A stretch of 8,403 nucleotides of DNA from Magnetovibrio sp. Its GTDB lineage: Bacteria > Pseudomonadota > Alphaproteobacteria > Rhodospirillales_A > JABHCV01. Position numbers and translations under genes: made by a program. Position 1 is the stretch's first letter. Each line of letters begins with the position of its first letter. This document shows positions 6,574 to 8,403 of the stretch, piece after piece. A model generated the notes under the pieces. That model was not told the DNA's origin and ran no database searches. It saw nothing but the letters and a program-made list of their open reading frames with translations. The stretch covers positions 212,833 through 221,235 of the forward strand of contig PBDF01000007.1 in assembly GCA_002717285.1 (NCBI GenBank), read 5' to 3'.

Positions 6574-6708
6574 CAATTACTTCGACAATTTAGGACCACT
6601 TAATGAATTATCAAAAAATAAAATGTTGAAATCCTCATTTTAATGATTTTCATTACAAATTAAGAAACTTGAACTTGGGCTATGGTAAAGTAGGGCTAAG
6701 CACAAATA

Positions 6709-7224
6709 ATGAACCAAGAGCAAGACAGTAACAAAAATAAAACAGGTCTGATGGAGCCTACTATTTTTATGGCTACATGGTTCGGCTCAGGTCTTTTGCC
6801 AAAAGTACCTGGAACATGGGGTTCTTTGGCCTCCCTGCCGTTTGCTTGGTTTTTGCATCTAAATACCAGTTGGGAAGTGCTAGCGGGTGCATGCTTAATT
6901 ATTTTTCTTATTGGTATCTGGGCAGCAAATGGATATAAAAAATTATTGGGAGGCAAAGATCCAGGGCCAATAGTCATAGATGAAGTTGCAGGCATGTGGC
7001 TGACATTATTACCCGCAATATATTTGTTTCCAAAAACGCCCGACCTTTTTACTTACTTTGTAGCCTTTCTGCTTTTTCGTATTTGCGACATCTGTAAGCC
7101 TTGGCCCGCCTCTTTGGCTGACAAGAAACTTTCGGGAGGAATCGGTATTATGCTTGATGATATAATCGCAGCCATTTACTCCGGCCTAGGGTTAACTTGT
7201 TATTTGATGTATACAGGAGTTTAG
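6709..7224 (+). CDS. pgpA: Phosphatidylglycerophosphatase A
   Basis: PgpA removes the terminal phosphate of phosphatidylglycerophosphate to give phosphatidylglycerol at the inner membrane. The 171-residue protein is of normal length and carries all the family signatures: G26-S-G-L-L-P-K-V-P-G-T-W-G-S39, D84-P-G-P-I-V-I-D-E-V-A-G95 with its acidic residues, D127-x-x-K-P-W-P133, and G143-G-I-G-I-M-L-D-D-I-I-A154. Hydrophobic segments at about 38-50, 56-73, 94-107, 113-126 and 150-168 are consistent with an integral membrane enzyme. The ATG at 6709 adds a polar 15-20 residue leader; ATG codons at 6751 and 6769 are alternatives, and none has a strong Shine-Dalgarno. It is followed after 3 bp by the pncC/cinA-domain gene, so the two almost certainly form one transcript. 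Confidence 0.95.
   Translation: MNQEQDSNKNKTGLMEPTIFMATWFGSGLLPKVPGTWGSLASLPFAWFLHLNTSWEVLAGACLIIFLIGIWAANGYKKLLGGKDPGPIVIDEVAGMWLTLLPAIYLFPKTPDLFTYFVAFLLFRICDICKPWPASLADKKLSGGIGIMLDDIIAAIYSGLGLTCYLMYTGV
7215..7219 (+). promoter_or_regulatory. Ribosome binding site that sets the TTG start of pncC
   Basis: AGGAG lies 8 nt before TTG at 7228, inside the last codons of pgpA. No ATG in frame occurs near the start, and the family N-terminus fits this TTG, so a non-ATG start is well supported. Confidence 0.75.
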
Positions 7225-7227
7225 AAT

Positions 7228-7719
7228 TTGTTTTCTACCAAACTAATTAAGATTGCTGAACAAGTCATTTTAGCATGTGAAAGAAACAACTTACGGCTGG
7301 TAACTGCAGAATCTTGCACAGGAGGACTGATATCTGCATGTTTAACTTCTGTCTCAGGGGCATCTAAAATATATCATTGTGGGTATGTGACATACACAAA
7401 TCAATCAAAAACAGACCTTCTTGGCGTATCCGCTGAGATTTTAAATGAGCACGGTGCGGTAAGTAAAAATGTATCTAAATTAATGGCGATTGGAGCAATC
7501 AGTTCAGGTGATTCCGATATCTCCGTCTCTGTCACCGGCGTTGCCGGCCCGAATGGTGGTACAATTGAAAAACCAGTGGGCCTGGTGCACATATCTGTGG
7601 CACGTAAAAACTTTGAAATACTGCATGAAAAACATCTATTTGATGGCAATAGAGAAACCATACGTTTGCAAACTGTCAAATCTAGCTTAGCTTTGTTGCT
7701 TAAGCGTATGGAGAGCTAG
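7228..7719 (+). CDS. pncC: Stand-alone CinA-domain nicotinamide-nucleotide amidohydrolase
   Basis: The protein is expected to deamidate nicotinamide mononucleotide to nicotinate mononucleotide, recycling the NMN released by NAD-dependent DNA ligase, in the cytosol. It has 163 residues, the size of E. coli PncC (about 165), and lacks the N-terminal MoaB-like COG1058 domain found in full-length CinA. Family motifs are T26-A-E-S-C-T-G-G33, G52-Y-V-T-Y with N58 and K61, G76-A-V-S, T103-G-V-A-G-P-N-G-G111, K115-P-V-G-L-V, and F138-D-G-N-R-E-T-I-R146. The start is TTG at 7228 with AGGAG 8 nt upstream. It is co-oriented with pgpA (3-bp gap) and converges on the RatA/Coq10-like gene, with which it shares a CTAG stop. 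Many genomes label this gene cinA or 'competence/damage-inducible'; the enzymatic name is better supported for single-domain forms. Confidence 0.93.
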   Translation: MFSTKLIKIAEQVILACERNNLRLVTAESCTGGLISACLTSVSGASKIYHCGYVTYTNQSKTDLLGVSAEILNEHGAVSKNVSKLMAIGAISSGDSDISVSVTGVAGPNGGTIEKPVGLVHISVARKNFEILHEKHLFDGNRETIRLQTVKSSLALLLKRMES

Positions 7720-8147
7720 CCGTAAAGAGTTTCAGCCCGTTTTTCAAAGGCACTTACCATTCGGTGTACTGCTTCAGTAAATATACCACCAATAGCCAGC
7801 TCAAGTATTTGAGATCTAAACTCAAATTCAACACTAAAATCAACCAAACAGTGTCCATTTTCATCAGAAACAAAAAACCAGCTATTTTTCAGATACTTAA
7901 ACGGACCATCTTCATATTCTACTTCAATGGAATTTGGTCCATTTAGCTCCACACGAGAAGTAAACTGTTCACGAAACATCTTAAAACCAATAACCATGTC
8001 GGCTACTAGTTGTTTATCTTCAACCGAGCGAATACGTGTAGCGATACACCAAGGTAAAAAATCAGGATATGCCGCAATATCTGCGACCATGTCAAAGACC
8101 TGTCTTGGAGTATAGGGTAATATTTTTTTTTCAGCATGTGATGGCAT
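7716..8147 (-). CDS. RatA/Coq10-like SRPBCC (START-fold) protein
   Basis: This 143-residue protein belongs to the polyketide-cyclase/START-like SRPBCC family that includes mitochondrial Coq10, a ubiquinone-binding protein needed for respiration, and E. coli RatA (reported as a ribosome association toxin). Visible family features are the N-terminal strand, Y27-P-D-F-L-P-W-C34, the loop-strand G81-P-F-K-Y-L-K-N-S-W-F-F92, F108-E-F-R-S112, and a long C-terminal helix (about 117-140) that closes the hydrophobic pocket. It lies downstream of lipA on the same strand (92-bp gap). No antitoxin gene adjoins it, so I favour a lipid/quinone-binding role over a toxin; this is inference. The ATG at 8147 has only a weak Shine-Dalgarno. 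The gap upstream carries a possible weak promoter, TTCAAG and TAGTAT 17 nt apart on the minus strand. Confidence 0.88.
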   Translation of the reverse strand: MPSHAEKKILPYTPRQVFDMVADIAAYPDFLPWCIATRIRSVEDKQLVADMVIGFKMFREQFTSRVELNGPNSIEVEYEDGPFKYLKNSWFFVSDENGHCLVDFSVEFEFRSQILELAIGGIFTEAVHRMVSAFEKRAETLYG

Positions 8148-8239
8148 ATAGCTGATACTTTCACAGTTTTATTGTCACCATACATGAAAACATACTAATC
8201 GAATCCATGTTGGTCTTGAATTTTTTAAATTTATCAAAA

Positions 8240-8403
8240 CTATAAATCTCTTTTCTGGCGTATAGATTTTAATTTTGAAAAATCAGCGTCTGCATGATAA
8301 GACGAACGAGTTAATGGTGTTGCAGCAACGTGTAAAAAACCTTTTGAGAGACCTATCCCTTTTAACCGTTCAAATTCATCTGGAGTCAAAAAACGATCTA
8401 CAC
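8240..8403 (-). CDS. lipA: Lipoyl synthase, C-terminal end (5' part outside window)
   Basis: LipA is a radical-SAM enzyme that inserts two sulfurs into octanoyl chains on lipoyl domains, for example of pyruvate dehydrogenase. Only the last 53 codons and the TAG stop (8242-8240) are in view. The frame gives the characteristic C-terminus: [10 protein letters not shown], then [18 protein letters not shown]. The R-S-S-Y motif contains the serine that ligates the auxiliary [4Fe-4S] cluster in characterised LipA enzymes. The sulfur-donating and radical-SAM cysteine motifs lie outside the window. About 15 residues follow the H-A-D motif, a usual tail. The RatA/Coq10-like gene lies downstream on the same strand, an order common in Alphaproteobacteria. 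Confidence 0.95.
   Translation of the reverse strand, partial: VDRFLTPDEFERLKGIGLSKGFLHVAATPLTRSSYHADADFSKLKSIRQKRDL

Noticed and set aside
6696..6995. 99-codon minus-strand frame antisense to pgpA
   Set aside because: It mirrors the strongly conserved pgpA motifs on the opposite strand; no independent evidence of coding.

Overview
The window is AT-rich (roughly 40% GC by eye) and gene-dense. Its proteins and gene order fit an alphaproteobacterium: dapA followed by smpB, with a lytic transglycosylase divergent from dapA, and lipA followed by a RatA/Coq10-type START-fold gene next to a stand-alone CinA-domain gene. Both arrangements are familiar from Rhizobiales-like genomes. The taxon is inferred and cannot be fixed below class level.

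Layout: (i) 1-1209, minus strand: dapA (lysine and diaminopimelate synthesis) then smpB (trans-translation), which runs off the left edge. (ii) 1210-1376: a short divergent promoter region with a clear sigma70-like promoter for dapA and a small palindrome on its -35 element. (iii) 1377-3392, plus: a secreted Slt70-type soluble lytic transglycosylase. (iv) 3393-3693: about 300 bp with no supported gene. (v) 3694-4674, plus: a short, PLP-dependent threonine/serine dehydratase-like protein without a regulatory domain. (vi) 4671-6474, minus: a two-gene operon in which a membrane-anchored coiled-coil M23 endopeptidase overlaps a downstream bactofilin by 20 bp. (vii) 6709-7719, plus: pgpA then a TTG-initiated pncC/cinA-domain gene 3 bp downstream. 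(viii) 7716-8403, minus: lipA (only its 3' end) then the RatA/Coq10-like gene.

Three neighbouring genes act on the cell wall or its precursors: dapA supplies diaminopimelate for peptidoglycan and lysine, Slt cleaves glycan strands, and the M23 enzyme cleaves peptide cross-links, probably positioned by the bactofilin. The other genes are housekeeping: phospholipid synthesis (pgpA), NAD-related salvage (pncC), lipoate synthesis (lipA), ribosome rescue (smpB), and probably quinone handling (the ratA/coq10-like gene).

I see no mobile element, CRISPR array, tRNA, rRNA or defence island, and no clearly new system. The points most worth a second look are the bactofilin/M23 pair, two convergent gene pairs that each share a single CTAG as both stop codons, an altered metal-site position in the dehydratase, and the palindrome in the dapA promoter.
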